Source: Paenibacillus amylolyticus (lineage in GTDB: Bacteria; Bacillota; Bacilli; Paenibacillales; Paenibacillaceae). Taken from it: a stretch of DNA of 64,000 bases. The notes beneath the pieces were generated by a model. It was not told the origin of the DNA and searched no databases. It saw only the letters and a list, made by a program, of their open reading frames with translations. Where the stretch lies: contig NZ_RIAS01000012.1 in the NCBI RefSeq assembly GCF_003719335.1, positions 62,001-126,000 of the forward strand, given 5' to 3'. Made by a program: the position numbers and the translations under genes. Shown in pieces: positions 53,399 through 62,519 of the stretch (within the stretch, counting starts at the first letter, position 1; the number at the start of each line of letters is the position of its first letter).

Positions 53399-54043
53399 TT
53401 AGTAAGCCCGGGCCAGCCGGCGCTCCACTTGTTCCAGAATGGCCGAGAAGCCGATGCTCATGATCCAGTAGATCACGCCGATTGCCAGATAAAATGGCAT
53501 ATTGAGCGCATACTGCGAAACCAAAAGCTGTGCAGAACGCAACAGTTCGGTAACGCCAATAGCAGCAACTAGCGATGTTTCCTTGAGCATGCCAATAAAG
53601 GTATTCCCCATCGGTGGAATGGCAATGCGAACAGCCTGCGGGAAAATGATCCGTCTCATCGCCTGAGCCGGAGTCATACCCGTAGCGTATGCCGCTTCCG
53701 TTTGCCCTTTGGGTACAGCTTGAATCGCACCGCGGAACGTTTCCGACAGGAACGCTCCTGCGTTCAGACTGAGACCAAGACAAGCGGCCGTTAGCGACCC
53801 GAGGGTTACGCCATAATCTACAAGCCCGTAATAGATAACGAATAATTGCACCAGCAGCGGGGTTCCCCGCATGATAGATACATAAAATCTGGCGATCAGC
53901 CTTAGCCACATCGGTCCTTTAAGCCTAGCAATAGCTACAAGCACCCCGATGATAAAGGCAAAAAACATGGAGATCACCGTAACATACAGCGTATAATAAG
54001 CCCCCTTCAGAAAGAAGGGGATATTTTCGAATATCAGTTCCAT
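53399..54043 (-). CDS. Polar amino acid ABC transporter permease
   Basis: 214 residues with five membrane segments (His/Glu/Gln/Arg/opine family). The EAA loop is AAYATGMTPAQAMRRIIFPQA, and FRGAIQAVPKGQTEAA precedes it, typical of this family. Ribosome site AAGGGAAG upstream of the ATG. Only one permease gene, so a homodimer is likely. Confidence 0.94.
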   Translation of the reverse strand: MELIFENIPFFLKGAYYTLYVTVISMFFAFIIGVLVAIARLKGPMWLRLIARFYVSIMRGTPLLVQLFVIYYGLVDYGVTLGSLTAACLGLSLNAGAFLSETFRGAIQAVPKGQTEAAYATGMTPAQAMRRIIFPQAVRIAIPPMGNTFIGMLKETSLVAAIGVTELLRSAQLLVSQYALNMPFYLAIGVIYWIMSIGFSAILEQVERRLARAY

Positions 54044-54074
54044 GGATCAAACTTCCCTTCGCCTTGCCGGTTCA

Positions 54075-54935
54075 TTATTGCGCAGGCTCTTCACCAAACC
54101 ATTTTTTGAAGATTGTATTGTACGTGCCGTCATCCTTCATGCCTTTCAGTGCATCGTTCAGTGCCGCTACAAGTTCAGGGTTGTCCTTACGCACCGCGAT
54201 ACCTGCCTGGTCACTCTTGATTGCTTCGCCAACAGCTTTAATTTTGAATCCATTCGCATCTACGATGGGCTTCAAAGCATACAGGTTGTTGATCGTTGCA
54301 TCGATCCGTCCCGCGTTCAGGTCTTTCAGAGATGAGATAACATCATCATACGTTTTGATTGTAAAATCTCCGACTTTGGGCAACACTTCGTTGCGCAGGT
54401 ACGTTTCATCGTTTGTGCCCAAACCTACACCGATCGTTTTGCCTTTGAAATCTTCCAGTTTCGTAATATCGTTGTTGTCTTCTTTGACAATGATTTTGAC
54501 TTGGTTTGTGATGTACGGATCACTGAAATCCAGCACTTTTTTACGATCGTCCGTAATCGTCATTTGGCTGATAATCGCATCCAGCTTTTTCGCTTGCAGA
54601 CTTGGTGTCAGACCGGAGAACTCCTGGGATACAAATTCAACCTTAACGCCGAGACGCTTCGCCACTTCACGTGCGATATCCGCATCAAATCCGTCCATTT
54701 CTTTCTTGTCGTTCAGGAAGTTGTATGGACGATACGTACCCATCATGCCGACCTTAATGACACCTGCTGATTTGATCTGTTCCAGTTCGTTGCCACCAGA
54801 CTGTGCTGCATTATTTGTGTTGCCATTCTCCGCCGCTGGTTTGCTGCCGCACGCACTCAGTACGAGCACAACCATGAGCAGAATCGCGGTGATAGACCAC
54901 CCTTTGCGGATTTTAGTTCCATATGTGTTATTCAT
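54075..54935 (-). CDS. Polar amino acid-binding lipoprotein
   Basis: 286 residues. Lipobox LVLSACG (Cys near 29), Asn-rich linker, then family 3 solute-binding fold (VIKVGMMGTYRPYNF, MDGFDADIAREVAKRLGVKVEF, the DATINNLYALKP turn). First gene of the operon. The TcyA/FliY group is similar; ligand not determined. Ribosome site GAGAGGAAG. Confidence 0.94.
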   Translation of the reverse strand: MNNTYGTKIRKGWSITAILLMVVLVLSACGSKPAAENGNTNNAAQSGGNELEQIKSAGVIKVGMMGTYRPYNFLNDKKEMDGFDADIAREVAKRLGVKVEFVSQEFSGLTPSLQAKKLDAIISQMTITDDRKKVLDFSDPYITNQVKIIVKEDNNDITKLEDFKGKTIGVGLGTNDETYLRNEVLPKVGDFTIKTYDDVISSLKDLNAGRIDATINNLYALKPIVDANGFKIKAVGEAIKSDQAGIAVRKDNPELVAALNDALKGMKDDGTYNTIFKKWFGEEPAQ

Positions 54936-55080
54936 GACGTTAACTTCCTCTCATTCATCTTATGTTCTCTTGGTGATTCCATTATTCCCTGTGGCTGGCT
55001 TAATCATGTGAAGAAGTGTATAACTGTGAATCCTTCCTGTCTCTTTTGCCTGAAAAATAAAGCCCCAGGCCTTGCCTACA

Positions 55081-55713
55081 TTATGTGCCGAGCAGTCCGT
55101 AAAACTCAAAACTCGCCGCTTCAGCTGCCAACGCAGCAGCGCTCATCTCCGCGAAACGGCTGTGCAGCTCCTCTGAGCCAAACAACCATCGCGAGATCAT
55201 GCCCTCGATCATGCTTACAAGCAGTGCCGCACGCAGGGGTACATTCATGTCTGCCGGCAACATCCCCAGCTCGATAGCTCGCTCCATATTGTGGCGGAAC
55301 GCTGTCTCCACCGCATTACGGGTCTCTCCAACTAGCCTCTGGACGGATTCCTCGGTCACGATCCCCTTAAGCAACAACTCCATGAAATATCGATTCTGCG
55401 CAGCAAAGGTGAACAAGTTTGTAAACAGCTTCTCTGAGGCCTTCACCATATCTTCAACCGAACCGGCATCCTTTCGATACCCTTGCCCGATTGCTTCAAG
55501 TAGTTGTTCTCTGCCCGTTAACAAAATCTCGGAAGCAATGGCTTCCTTGCTCTTGAAGTGCCAGTAAAAGGTGCCTTGAGCGACTCCAGCTTCGCGAACA
55601 ATATCAGAGATTTTCGTCTGATGATACCCTTGAGTTGCGAATCGTTCCATCGCTATACGAATAATTTGGTCCCTTCGTTCTTCTCCGGGTCCCAAACCGT
55701 TAACTTTGGCCAT
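55081..55713 (-). CDS. TetR family transcriptional regulator
   Basis: 210 residues. The N-terminal TetR helix-turn-helix is TKISDIVREAGVAQGTFYWHFKSKEAI (residues about 33-60), followed by an all-helical effector domain of the YfiR/BetI-like type. Ribosome site GGGAGGG. Located upstream of the amino acid ABC operon on the same strand and divergent from uppP, so either may be a target. A tandem CAGT repeat upstream (55735-55747) is a candidate operator. Confidence 0.9.
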   Translation of the reverse strand: MAKVNGLGPGEERRDQIIRIAMERFATQGYHQTKISDIVREAGVAQGTFYWHFKSKEAIASEILLTGREQLLEAIGQGYRKDAGSVEDMVKASEKLFTNLFTFAAQNRYFMELLLKGIVTEESVQRLVGETRNAVETAFRHNMERAIELGMLPADMNVPLRAALLVSMIEGMISRWLFGSEELHSRFAEMSAAALAAEAASFEFYGLLGT

Positions 55714-55734
55714 GCTTTTTACCCTCCCGATTGA

Positions 55735-55747
55735 TCAGTCAGTCAGT
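55735..55747. promoter_or_regulatory. Tandem CAGT repeat, candidate TetR operator
   Basis: TCAGTCAGTCAGT, 22 bp upstream of the TetR gene start. TGACTGACTGA-type sequences are known operators of several TetR regulators, but no strict palindrome is present. Confidence 0.35.
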
Positions 55748-55932
55748 TAATGTATATCCTATGGGATAACTAGGTTTTTGTCAATATAGTTTTAAACAAC
55801 GGGTTACAAGCATAGAGTTGAAGTGAGAGGCAATTCTGAGCATAATAGAGAATAGTCTTGTTCGAAAGGACAGACATCGTTATAGCAGGACAAGCCTTAT
55901 GGCTGTCATCTGCATTTCAAGGAGGAAGAGAA

Positions 55933-56745
55933 TTGGACTTTATATCATCCATTATTATGGGCATCATCGAAGGTTTGACTGAGTTTTTGCCCGTGTCCTC
56001 TACCGGACACATGATTCTGACAGCTCACCTGCTGGGTCTATCAGAGGACAACGAGTCAGTCAAAACGTTTGAGGTGGTTGTCCAGCTTGGTGCTGTACTG
56101 GCTGTTGTTGTACTGTACTGGAACAAATTCATTGATATGTTTCGCTTCACTGGGGGCAAACGGCCGTATTCCCGCCGCCTCAATCTGGGACATATCATTC
56201 TGGCGATGGTTCCTGCTGTTGTCATCGGACTTGTGTTCCGGGACTGGATCAAGGCTCACTTGTTTGGTCCGCAAACCGTACTGTACAGCCTTGTTATCGG
56301 TGGTATATTGATGATCGTAGCTGAACGCTGGAGCCATAAGAGCTCACGGATTACCACACATGACGTTGACGATATTACCTACAAACAAGCTTTTGCTGTG
56401 GGTATGTTTCAGATTTTGGCGTTGTGGCCAGGCTTCTCCCGTTCCGGCTCTACGATCTCGGGCGGCTTGTTTGCCGGAATCAGCCGGGTGGCTGCGGCAG
56501 AGTTCACCTTCCTTGTGTCCGTTCCAATTATGATTGGTGCCACGGGATATGATATGTACAAGAGCATCGATCATCTGAACAGCGATGATTTTCTCATCTT
56601 TGCGATCGGATTTATCGCTGCGTTCATCGTTGCCATGCTGGCGATTAAGACATTCCTGTCTATTTTGAAAAGATTGAGCCTGACTGTCTTCGCTGTGTAC
56701 CGCTTTGTACTGGCAGCTGTATTCTTTGTGATCTTGATGATGTAA
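55933..56745 (+). CDS. uppP: Undecaprenyl-diphosphatase
   Basis: 270 residues, about eight membrane segments. Recycles undecaprenyl diphosphate for cell-wall synthesis and confers bacitracin tolerance. The two active-site motifs are EGLTEFLPVSSTGHMIL and PGFSRSGSTISGG. The start is a TTG at 55933 with AAGGAGG 7 nt upstream; a longer in-frame ATG at 55858 lies upstream of this ribosome site. Followed by copy B of the dispersed repeat. Confidence 0.96.
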   Translation: MDFISSIIMGIIEGLTEFLPVSSTGHMILTAHLLGLSEDNESVKTFEVVVQLGAVLAVVVLYWNKFIDMFRFTGGKRPYSRRLNLGHIILAMVPAVVIGLVFRDWIKAHLFGPQTVLYSLVIGGILMIVAERWSHKSSRITTHDVDDITYKQAFAVGMFQILALWPGFSRSGSTISGGLFAGISRVAAAEFTFLVSVPIMIGATGYDMYKSIDHLNSDDFLIFAIGFIAAFIVAMLAIKTFLSILKRLSLTVFAVYRFVLAAVFFVILMM

Positions 56746-56823
56746 TGGATATCCATTGAACAAACTGAGTTCAGTTTACACCTCTCACTCCGATGACAGA
56801 ATAACCTTCCAACCGCTGTTATC

Positions 56824-56960
56824 CCCAGATTTTTTGATTCCCTTTTCCCAAGGGGAAAATCCGGTGATAAGCGTATGCTTCCGATGTAGCTTTCTTTCAG
56901 AAAGCTTTCAGGCGGCCGCTTCGCTTTTCAGGTTTTTTCTGTCCTCTCCGTTTCTGTGTA
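56824..56960 (+). repeat. Dispersed structured repeat, copy B
   Basis: Aligns with copy A (6596-6735). Outer stem GATTTT / AAAATC, where copy A has GATTTC / GAAATC, a compensatory change. Inner CCCTT / AAGGG and second stem AGCTTTC / GAAAGCT with loop TTTCA are conserved. Ends in CTCCGTTTCTG. A further upstream part (56788-56810) is shared with fragment C. It fills most of the gap after uppP. Confidence 0.75.
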
Positions 56961-57011
56961 AACACCGTTCAATTCTTATCAACCATCAAACAGATCCGTT
57001 GATTTAATTGG

Positions 57012-57055
57012 AAATGGCGGCCCTGTCTTCCTCACGGAAGTAGGGCCGCCATTTT
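57012..57055. terminator. Strong terminator hairpin after copy B
   Basis: AAATGGCGGCCCT / AGGGCCGCCATTT with an inner CTTCC / GGAAG. T-runs on both strands are short. Placed relative to copy B much as the hairpin at 6806-6845 is to copy A. Confidence 0.8.
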
Positions 57056-57116
57056 GCCATTACTTATATGTACATGTACCATCATATTTCTATGGCATGT
57101 TCAGGAAGTTAGATCG

Positions 57117-57314
57117 TTACTCCCATCGATCGGCCTGAATGCTTCTTTGTCTTCTTCGCTCCTTGAGTCTCCCTAGCCATCGATATCTATTCAGCTTCTG
57201 TTCATGTAACATTTGTTTAACACCCATCATCAACAAGTGATATCGACGGTCGTCATTGTGGCTTAGTTGGTGCATCTCATCTATAATCTCTCTGCTCATG
57301 CGGCTCTTGTTCAC
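57117..57314 (-). CDS. Possible small basic protein, unknown
   Basis: 65 residues: MNKSRMSREIIDEMHQL then a basic helix-rich tail (LNRYRWLGRLKERRRQRS). Starts at a GTG (57314) or at the ATG five codons on. GGAG overlaps the GTG and is 13 nt from the ATG, so the start is unclear. No family recognised. Confidence 0.35.
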   Translation of the reverse strand: MNKSRMSREIIDEMHQLSHNDDRRYHLLMMGVKQMLHEQKLNRYRWLGRLKERRRQRSIQADRWE

Positions 57315-57378
57315 TCCAATATTCAGTTTGTTCTATTAAGTATAACGAACGATACTGAACAAATTCTAAACAAGATTT

Positions 57379-58269
57379 TTACTGCTGCTGTCCAAACAAT
57401 TGCAATGCCGTTTCCACAAATAAGCGCGAAGCTGGAGAAGCCTCCGTAAAGGAAGGTACAGCAAGCTGAACTGGACGATAGGCTTTTGGCTCCGTTGGCA
57501 GAGCTCTGACACCAGGTGGAAGCCAGGATAGCGAAATGGCAGGTAATATGGCTGTTCCCAATCCTTGTTCGATCATGTTTAGGCACGTATTGACATTATG
57601 AACAATAAAGCCGATGCTAAGCTCTGCTTCCGCACGGGCAAACAGATCTACAATAGGCATCTCATAACCACCGTTACAAATAATCATTGACTGCCCGCTT
57701 AGCCGTTTCACATCCAGTATGTCCTGATCAACAAACGTCTCGTCCTCACGAAATACCGCAAGCATCTCTTCGTTGTACAGCGGCATCGTTTCATAGTTTA
57801 GTTCTGCCGCCTCCTGCTCCGTTGCAATCATTAAAGCAACATCAATTACACGCGAATTCAGCCACTGCTGAATCTCCACAATATTGCCTTCGTGCAGCTC
57901 GAATTCGATCTGCGGATAACGATCACGGATAGATCGGATAATTTGAGGCAGTAGATGAGCCGAGGACATCGGAAAAGAACCGATGCGAATGGTTCCAATC
58001 TCCAGCCCTTTCTCCGCAGCAACGACTTGTTGTACCTTATCATATTGCTGTAAAATCCTGCGGAAAATGACTAATATTCGTTGCCCTACATCCGTCAGTA
58101 TAATACCGTTACGTCGGTCTCGAATGATGAGCGAAACATCCAGTTCATTCTCCAGTGCGGAGATGGCACGGCTCACCGCAGGCTGCGTCATATTCATCTC
58201 TTGGCCAGCTCGTGTGAAACTTCTCGTCTCGGCTATTTTAATAAATAACTGCAATTGTGAATTGTTCAT
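57379..58269 (-). CDS. LysR family transcriptional regulator
   Basis: 296 residues. The N-terminal helix-turn-helix is LQLFIKIAETRSFTRAGQEMNMTQPAVSRAISALENELDV, followed by the LysR effector domain. Start at the ATG at 58269; the AGGAG upstream is 15 nt away, which is unusually long, but the alternative start 58 codons upstream adds sequence with no homology. Divergent from the EamA transporter gene (195-bp gap), which it probably regulates. Confidence 0.9.
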   Translation of the reverse strand: MNNSQLQLFIKIAETRSFTRAGQEMNMTQPAVSRAISALENELDVSLIIRDRRNGIILTDVGQRILVIFRRILQQYDKVQQVVAAEKGLEIGTIRIGSFPMSSAHLLPQIIRSIRDRYPQIEFELHEGNIVEIQQWLNSRVIDVALMIATEQEAAELNYETMPLYNEEMLAVFREDETFVDQDILDVKRLSGQSMIICNGGYEMPIVDLFARAEAELSIGFIVHNVNTCLNMIEQGLGTAILPAISLSWLPPGVRALPTEPKAYRPVQLAVPSFTEASPASRLFVETALQLFGQQQ

Positions 58270-58463
58270 AACAGTTCTGGTATGCTCCTCATAAATAACA
58301 TGCATTTCAATTATTATGTTTGTTATTGTATCATGGTGAACACGGACGATCAACGACTGGCAAATACAATAGCCAAAGAACATTCGAATGGGTTGATACA
58401 GATGAAAAGCTGTACTTTGCGGTTCAACAGACTTTTCCATATAACTTGAAGGAGAGATAATCT

Positions 58464-59354
58464 ATGGCTTTATCACGTTCAAAAGCAGGCTGGATCTTGG
58501 CCTTTCTGGTTCTCATGTGGGGGATCAACTGGCCGCTGACCAAATACGCATTAAACTATACACCGCCCCTTCTGTTCGCAGGCATGCGGCTGCTAATTGC
58601 CGGACTGGTTCTTGGTTTTTATGCATTTCCGCGGTACAAAACACTTCAATTTCGGAAAACATGGTATATTTACGCCATCTCTGCCGCACTTAACATCATT
58701 TTCTTTTACGGTTTCCAGACGGTCGGTCTGACCGAAGTGCCTGCAGGATTGTTTTCTTCCATCGTGTTTCTGCAGCCTGTCCTGCTTGGTATTGGAGCAT
58801 GGCTGTGGCTTGGTGAGACGATGTATACCATGAAAATAATCGGACTCGCGCTCGGCTTTGCAGGCGTAGCAACGATCAGCATCGGTGGCATGACTGGCAA
58901 AGTGTCCCCTGAAGGTGTCATGCTGGGATTGTTCAGCGCCATCAGTTGGGCAGCAGGCACGATCTATATGAAAAAAACTTCAGCCAAGGTGGACGGAATC
59001 TGGATGACAGCCATTCCAATTATCATTGGCGGTATAATCCTAACTTTAGCGGGAACCGCCACAGAGAACTGGAATGAGGTACAATGGGTTCTACCTTTTG
59101 TGATCGATATGCTGTTCATCTCCGTATTTGTCATTGCTCTCGGCTGGCTGGCCTTCTTCAAACTAGTCAGTTCCGGGGAAGCCAGCAAAGTAGGCTCCTT
59201 CACCTTTCTGATTCCACTGATTGCACTGCTGTGTAGTGTGTTATTTCTAGGAGAATCCATCACCATCAATCTGATTGCTGGACTGGTCATGATTATTGCA
59301 AGCATTTTGCTTGTAAACCTCAAGTCAAAAAGAAGTAAACTTGTTCAACTGTAA
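58464..59354 (+). CDS. EamA/DMT family transporter
   Basis: 296 residues, ten membrane segments in two EamA repeats (WILAFLVLMWGINWPLTKYAL and GVMLGLFSAISWAAGTIYM). Probably exports a metabolite or amino acid; substrate unknown. Ribosome site AAGGAGAG. Divergent LysR regulator upstream. Confidence 0.92.
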   Translation: MALSRSKAGWILAFLVLMWGINWPLTKYALNYTPPLLFAGMRLLIAGLVLGFYAFPRYKTLQFRKTWYIYAISAALNIIFFYGFQTVGLTEVPAGLFSSIVFLQPVLLGIGAWLWLGETMYTMKIIGLALGFAGVATISIGGMTGKVSPEGVMLGLFSAISWAAGTIYMKKTSAKVDGIWMTAIPIIIGGIILTLAGTATENWNEVQWVLPFVIDMLFISVFVIALGWLAFFKLVSSGEASKVGSFTFLIPLIALLCSVLFLGESITINLIAGLVMIIASILLVNLKSKRSKLVQL

Positions 59355-59376
59355 CGCCAACGAAGCGATCACAATC

Positions 59377-59415
59377 AAAAACCCCTGCTTTGTCATAAGA
59401 CAGGCAGGGGTTTTG
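59377..59415. terminator. Bidirectional terminator
   Basis: Stem AAAACCCCTGC / GCAGGGGTTTT between the convergent EamA and thioredoxin-like genes. Confidence 0.9.
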
Positions 59416-59427
59416 CTAAGCATCAGT

Positions 59428-59754
59428 TTACACTTTGGATTCAAGGGTCTCCAGGTACTCCGAGATTTGTGCAGGGGTTTTTGCCCATTTGCTGTGAAGA
59501 TGTGCAAGCTTTTTGCCGTTCTGGAACACCAGCAGGCTTGGAATGCCACGTACACCGTTCTCTTCAGCAAAAGGCTGGAACTCTTCTGCATCCAGCGCAT
59601 AAAACGTTTTGTCTGTATGCTGATCAATCACGTCACCGATGAACCGATCCAGGTTTTTGCAGTCCGGGCACCAAGTTGTATCAAATTTAATGACCGTCAT
59701 GCCGTCGGAGTTAATCAGGTCGCGGTATTGCTGTTCACTTTGAATTCTTTCCAT
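59428..59754 (-). CDS. Thioredoxin family protein
   Basis: 108 residues. Active site WCPDCKN near residue 29 (CPDC rather than the CGPC of thioredoxin), cis-Pro in RGIPSLLVF. Cytoplasmic, YtpP/YdfQ-like group. Ribosome site AAGGAGAG. Function is a general thiol-disulfide exchange; partner unknown. Confidence 0.9.
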   Translation of the reverse strand: MERIQSEQQYRDLINSDGMTVIKFDTTWCPDCKNLDRFIGDVIDQHTDKTFYALDAEEFQPFAEENGVRGIPSLLVFQNGKKLAHLHSKWAKTPAQISEYLETLESKV

Positions 59755-59903
59755 ATCTATTCTCTCCTTATGTCGTTCTAGTTAATGGTTGTTCTTTGTG
59801 TAGAAATGATTCAGTTCATTGTTCAGGCTTCTTATCTTGTACTGCTTCTACCTGTTTTTATTGTACCTTAAATAGTTACATTTGAAAACAGGCAACCCAC
59901 CCA

Positions 59904-60839
59904 TTAGCGATGCTGCGTGTAACGGTTGGCAGGGCTCTGTTCCCGTATGGCCTGAATCTCCGCAGTGGTGAGCGAAGCCGATGAAGCAGCAGCAATGTTA
60001 TGCAGCAATTGTGTTCTGGAGCTGGCTCCGGGAACGACAGCAGCAACGGCAGGATGCGCAAGTGCATAACGTATTGCCGTCTGCGCCATGCTGCGATCAT
60101 CTGTGACCAGTCCAGCCAGGCCTTGGCGAATGTGATGCAACTGCTCTGGCGTGTAATCCAAATATCCTTTATCCGCCTTCGCTGTTCCCGATGCTGCCAG
60201 TACACCGCTGGCAACCGGACCACGAGCGATGACACTGATTTCTTTTTGCTCAAGTAAAGGTAAAACTTCCTCTTCAGCACGGCGATCAAGCACACTGTAT
60301 TGGTTCATTACGCTGACAATGGATGATTTCTCTACATACTCCCGAATCACGTTAGGGCGAATGGAAGAGATGCCGTAGTATCGGATAAGTCCTTCCTTCT
60401 TCAACTCCTCGAACGCTTCAATGGTCTCAGCGATTGGATCATCGAGCGTTCCTCCATGAAGCTGATACAGATCAATGTAATCGGTCTGCAGTCGTTTGAG
60501 GCTTTCATGCACAGCCTGTTTAATATAAGCTTTGGACGGGTCCCATGACCAGCCCTCTTTGCCAGGAATGCGGCGGTTCCCCACTTTGGTTGCCAGAATG
60601 ACTTGATCCCGGCGCCCTTTGATCGCTTGTCCCACGATCTCTTCGTTCCGTCCGGCATCATACAGATCGGCTGTGTCCAGCAGATTAACCCCAAGATCCA
60701 GCGCTTCGTGAATCAGTTCCACCGCAGGTTTCAGTTCCGTTCCGAGCGACATACAGCCCAGTCCGATCTCCCCCACCATCAATTCCGAAGTGCCCAAACG
60801 ATTTTTCTTCATAGAAGTGCCCATTTGACCTTTATCCAC
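59904..60839 (-). CDS. Aldo/keto reductase
   Basis: 311 residues from a GTG at 60839 that has GGAG 8 nt upstream. The ATGs at 60824 and 60812 lack good ribosome sites, though the 60812 start fits the family N-terminus (MKKNRLGTSELMVGEIGLG). Catalytic Asp and Tyr in LLDTADLYDAGRNEE, Lys in ILATKVGN, His in YIDLYQLHGG. NADPH-dependent reductase of the YajO/IolS type; substrate unknown. Confidence 0.9.
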   Translation of the reverse strand: MDKGQMGTSMKKNRLGTSELMVGEIGLGCMSLGTELKPAVELIHEALDLGVNLLDTADLYDAGRNEEIVGQAIKGRRDQVILATKVGNRRIPGKEGWSWDPSKAYIKQAVHESLKRLQTDYIDLYQLHGGTLDDPIAETIEAFEELKKEGLIRYYGISSIRPNVIREYVEKSSIVSVMNQYSVLDRRAEEEVLPLLEQKEISVIARGPVASGVLAASGTAKADKGYLDYTPEQLHHIRQGLAGLVTDDRSMAQTAIRYALAHPAVAAVVPGASSRTQLLHNIAAASSASLTTAEIQAIREQSPANRYTQHR

Positions 60840-61084
60840 AAGCGCCTCTCCTCTCCATACGTTCTGCAAGTATTTATTGTATCATTCTTCATGGAAAAAA
60901 TCGCATAGTGTGCAATCCCGCGTGACGCTCAGGCATCACATCAGAAAAACCCGGAACGATCGTCCCAGGTCTCTTTGATGTTGCTCGCCATATGCGTTTG
61001 CAAGTAGCAAGCAAGTACATGCAAGCACTTTTATGTTTACTTTTATGTTTACCTTTGTGTAACTCAAGTTATTCGAGGTATTGC

Positions 61085-61267
61085 TTAGTTTCTCCACTCT
61101 TGATTGCTAACCTCCACCCGCGGTCTAGCGGTACGGGCTGAAGACGATCCGTTCTTTTTCACCATATTTGATACGGTACTAATGACTTTGTCCCTTGCCT
61201 GTTTATTCCTCATCAGATACGTCACGCCAGCTCCAATCGCTGTCATGAGCAATTTGCGTTTCGACAT
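61085..61267 (-). CDS. Small basic protein, unknown
   Basis: 60 residues: MSKRKLLMTAIGAGVTYLM, a single weak hydrophobic helix, then a basic region (RNKQARDKVISTVSNMVKK) and a polar tail. Strong ribosome site AAGGAGGAG. The layout resembles YtxH-type or general stress membrane-associated proteins, but I do not recognise the family. Monocistronic. Confidence 0.6.
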   Translation of the reverse strand: MSKRKLLMTAIGAGVTYLMRNKQARDKVISTVSNMVKKNGSSSARTARPRVEVSNQEWRN

Positions 61268-61417
61268 GTAACTCTCCTCCTTCTGGATTCATGTACATCG
61301 TGTTCTTGTTTGAGTTTTACCCGATTTAGCGCAAACGAAACGATCCCCAAGCTCGCTTGTAAAAATAAAATGCTTCCTCTCAACTGGCACACCCTGATGT
61401 TTCGATTCGGCACTACA

Positions 61418-61464
61418 AAAAAAGATGATCACCGAAATGAAGAATGGTTCGGTGATCATCTTTT
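61418..61464 (-). terminator. Terminator of gpmA
   Basis: Perfect 13-bp stem GATGATCACCGAA / TTCGGTGATCATC with T-run TTTTTTT on the minus strand. The rest of 61268-61598 shows nothing recognisable. Confidence 0.88.
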
Positions 61465-61598
61465 GCTTGGTTATTATGCTCCGTGACGTGAGCCTATATA
61501 AGCGATACAGGACTTTGTTTTGAATCCAATATGAGCTTATTAGGCATCAAATGGTTTCATATGTTTTATTAAGCTACTGTTGACCTAAACACTCGTCA

Positions 61599-62342
61599 TC
61601 AATCAGATGGTCGGGCTACCTGACTCATCTCTTCATGCTTGTAAGTTGAGCCATCGGCGGTCAGATAAAAATGACCGGTCGGGTGCAGTTCTTCGTTCAA
61701 CTCATAGACCAGCGGAATGCCTGTCGGGATGTTGAGCGCCATCACGTCAGCTTCGGACAATTGGTCCAGATGCATGACAAGTGAACGGAGCGTATTGCCA
61801 TGCGCGGAGATCAGTACCCTTTTTCCCGAAGAAACCATCGGTTTAATCTCTGCATCCCAGTACTCCAGTACCCGCTTGGACGTATCCATTAAATTCTCTG
61901 TACGCGGGATGGTGCAACCAAGGCGCTTGTACTTGTCCAGATCCTGCACATATCTATCGTCATCCTCACCCAGAGCTGGCGGGGAAACGTTAATGGAACG
62001 ACGCCATTCGTGAACCTGATCTTCCCCATATTTCATAGCCGTTTGCTGCTTGTTTAGTCCTTGTAGCGCACCATAGTGGCGCTCGTTCAGCTTCCACGTC
62101 TTCTCAATCGGAATCCACATCAAGTCCATCTCATCCAGCGCTATATCCAGTGTACGAATGGAACGTTTCAATACCGATGCGTAGGCACAGTCAAAATCAA
62201 ACCCCTGCTCTTTCAGGATTTTCCCGGCCTTACGCGCTTCACCGTACCCGTCCTCGGTCAGATCCACGTCCGTCCAACCCGTAAACCGGTTTTCCACGTT
62301 CCACATGCTCTGTCCATGGCGAATCAACACTATTCTGTACAT
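61599..62342 (-). CDS. gpmA: 2,3-bisphosphoglycerate-dependent phosphoglycerate mutase
   Basis: 247 residues. Phospho-His motif LIRHGQSMWN at the N-terminus, ERHYGALQGLNK, second His in ISAHGNTLRSLV. Interconverts 3- and 2-phosphoglycerate in glycolysis. The start ATG at 62342 has GGGAGGGG 9 nt upstream; the upstream extension is not conserved. Standard family length. Confidence 0.96.
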   Translation of the reverse strand: MYRIVLIRHGQSMWNVENRFTGWTDVDLTEDGYGEARKAGKILKEQGFDFDCAYASVLKRSIRTLDIALDEMDLMWIPIEKTWKLNERHYGALQGLNKQQTAMKYGEDQVHEWRRSINVSPPALGEDDDRYVQDLDKYKRLGCTIPRTENLMDTSKRVLEYWDAEIKPMVSSGKRVLISAHGNTLRSLVMHLDQLSEADVMALNIPTGIPLVYELNEELHPTGHFYLTADGSTYKHEEMSQVARPSD

Positions 62343-62519
62343 CACGTGACCCCTCCCTTCCTTGGATACATCCTCCACAGAACCAGCATACTTATACATC
62401 CTTAGCAGTCTGCCTAATGGTGGATATAGCTCATTCTAAGCATTCTAAGCTCATTCATTTCAGCTCAGTTTTAAAATATTCATCATACGAGTCCTTCATG
62501 GTATAAAAGAACTCAAAAA

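Noticed and set aside
56344..56763. Minus-strand frames opposite uppP
   Set aside because: They lie antisense to a gene with both conserved active-site motifs; no ribosome sites.
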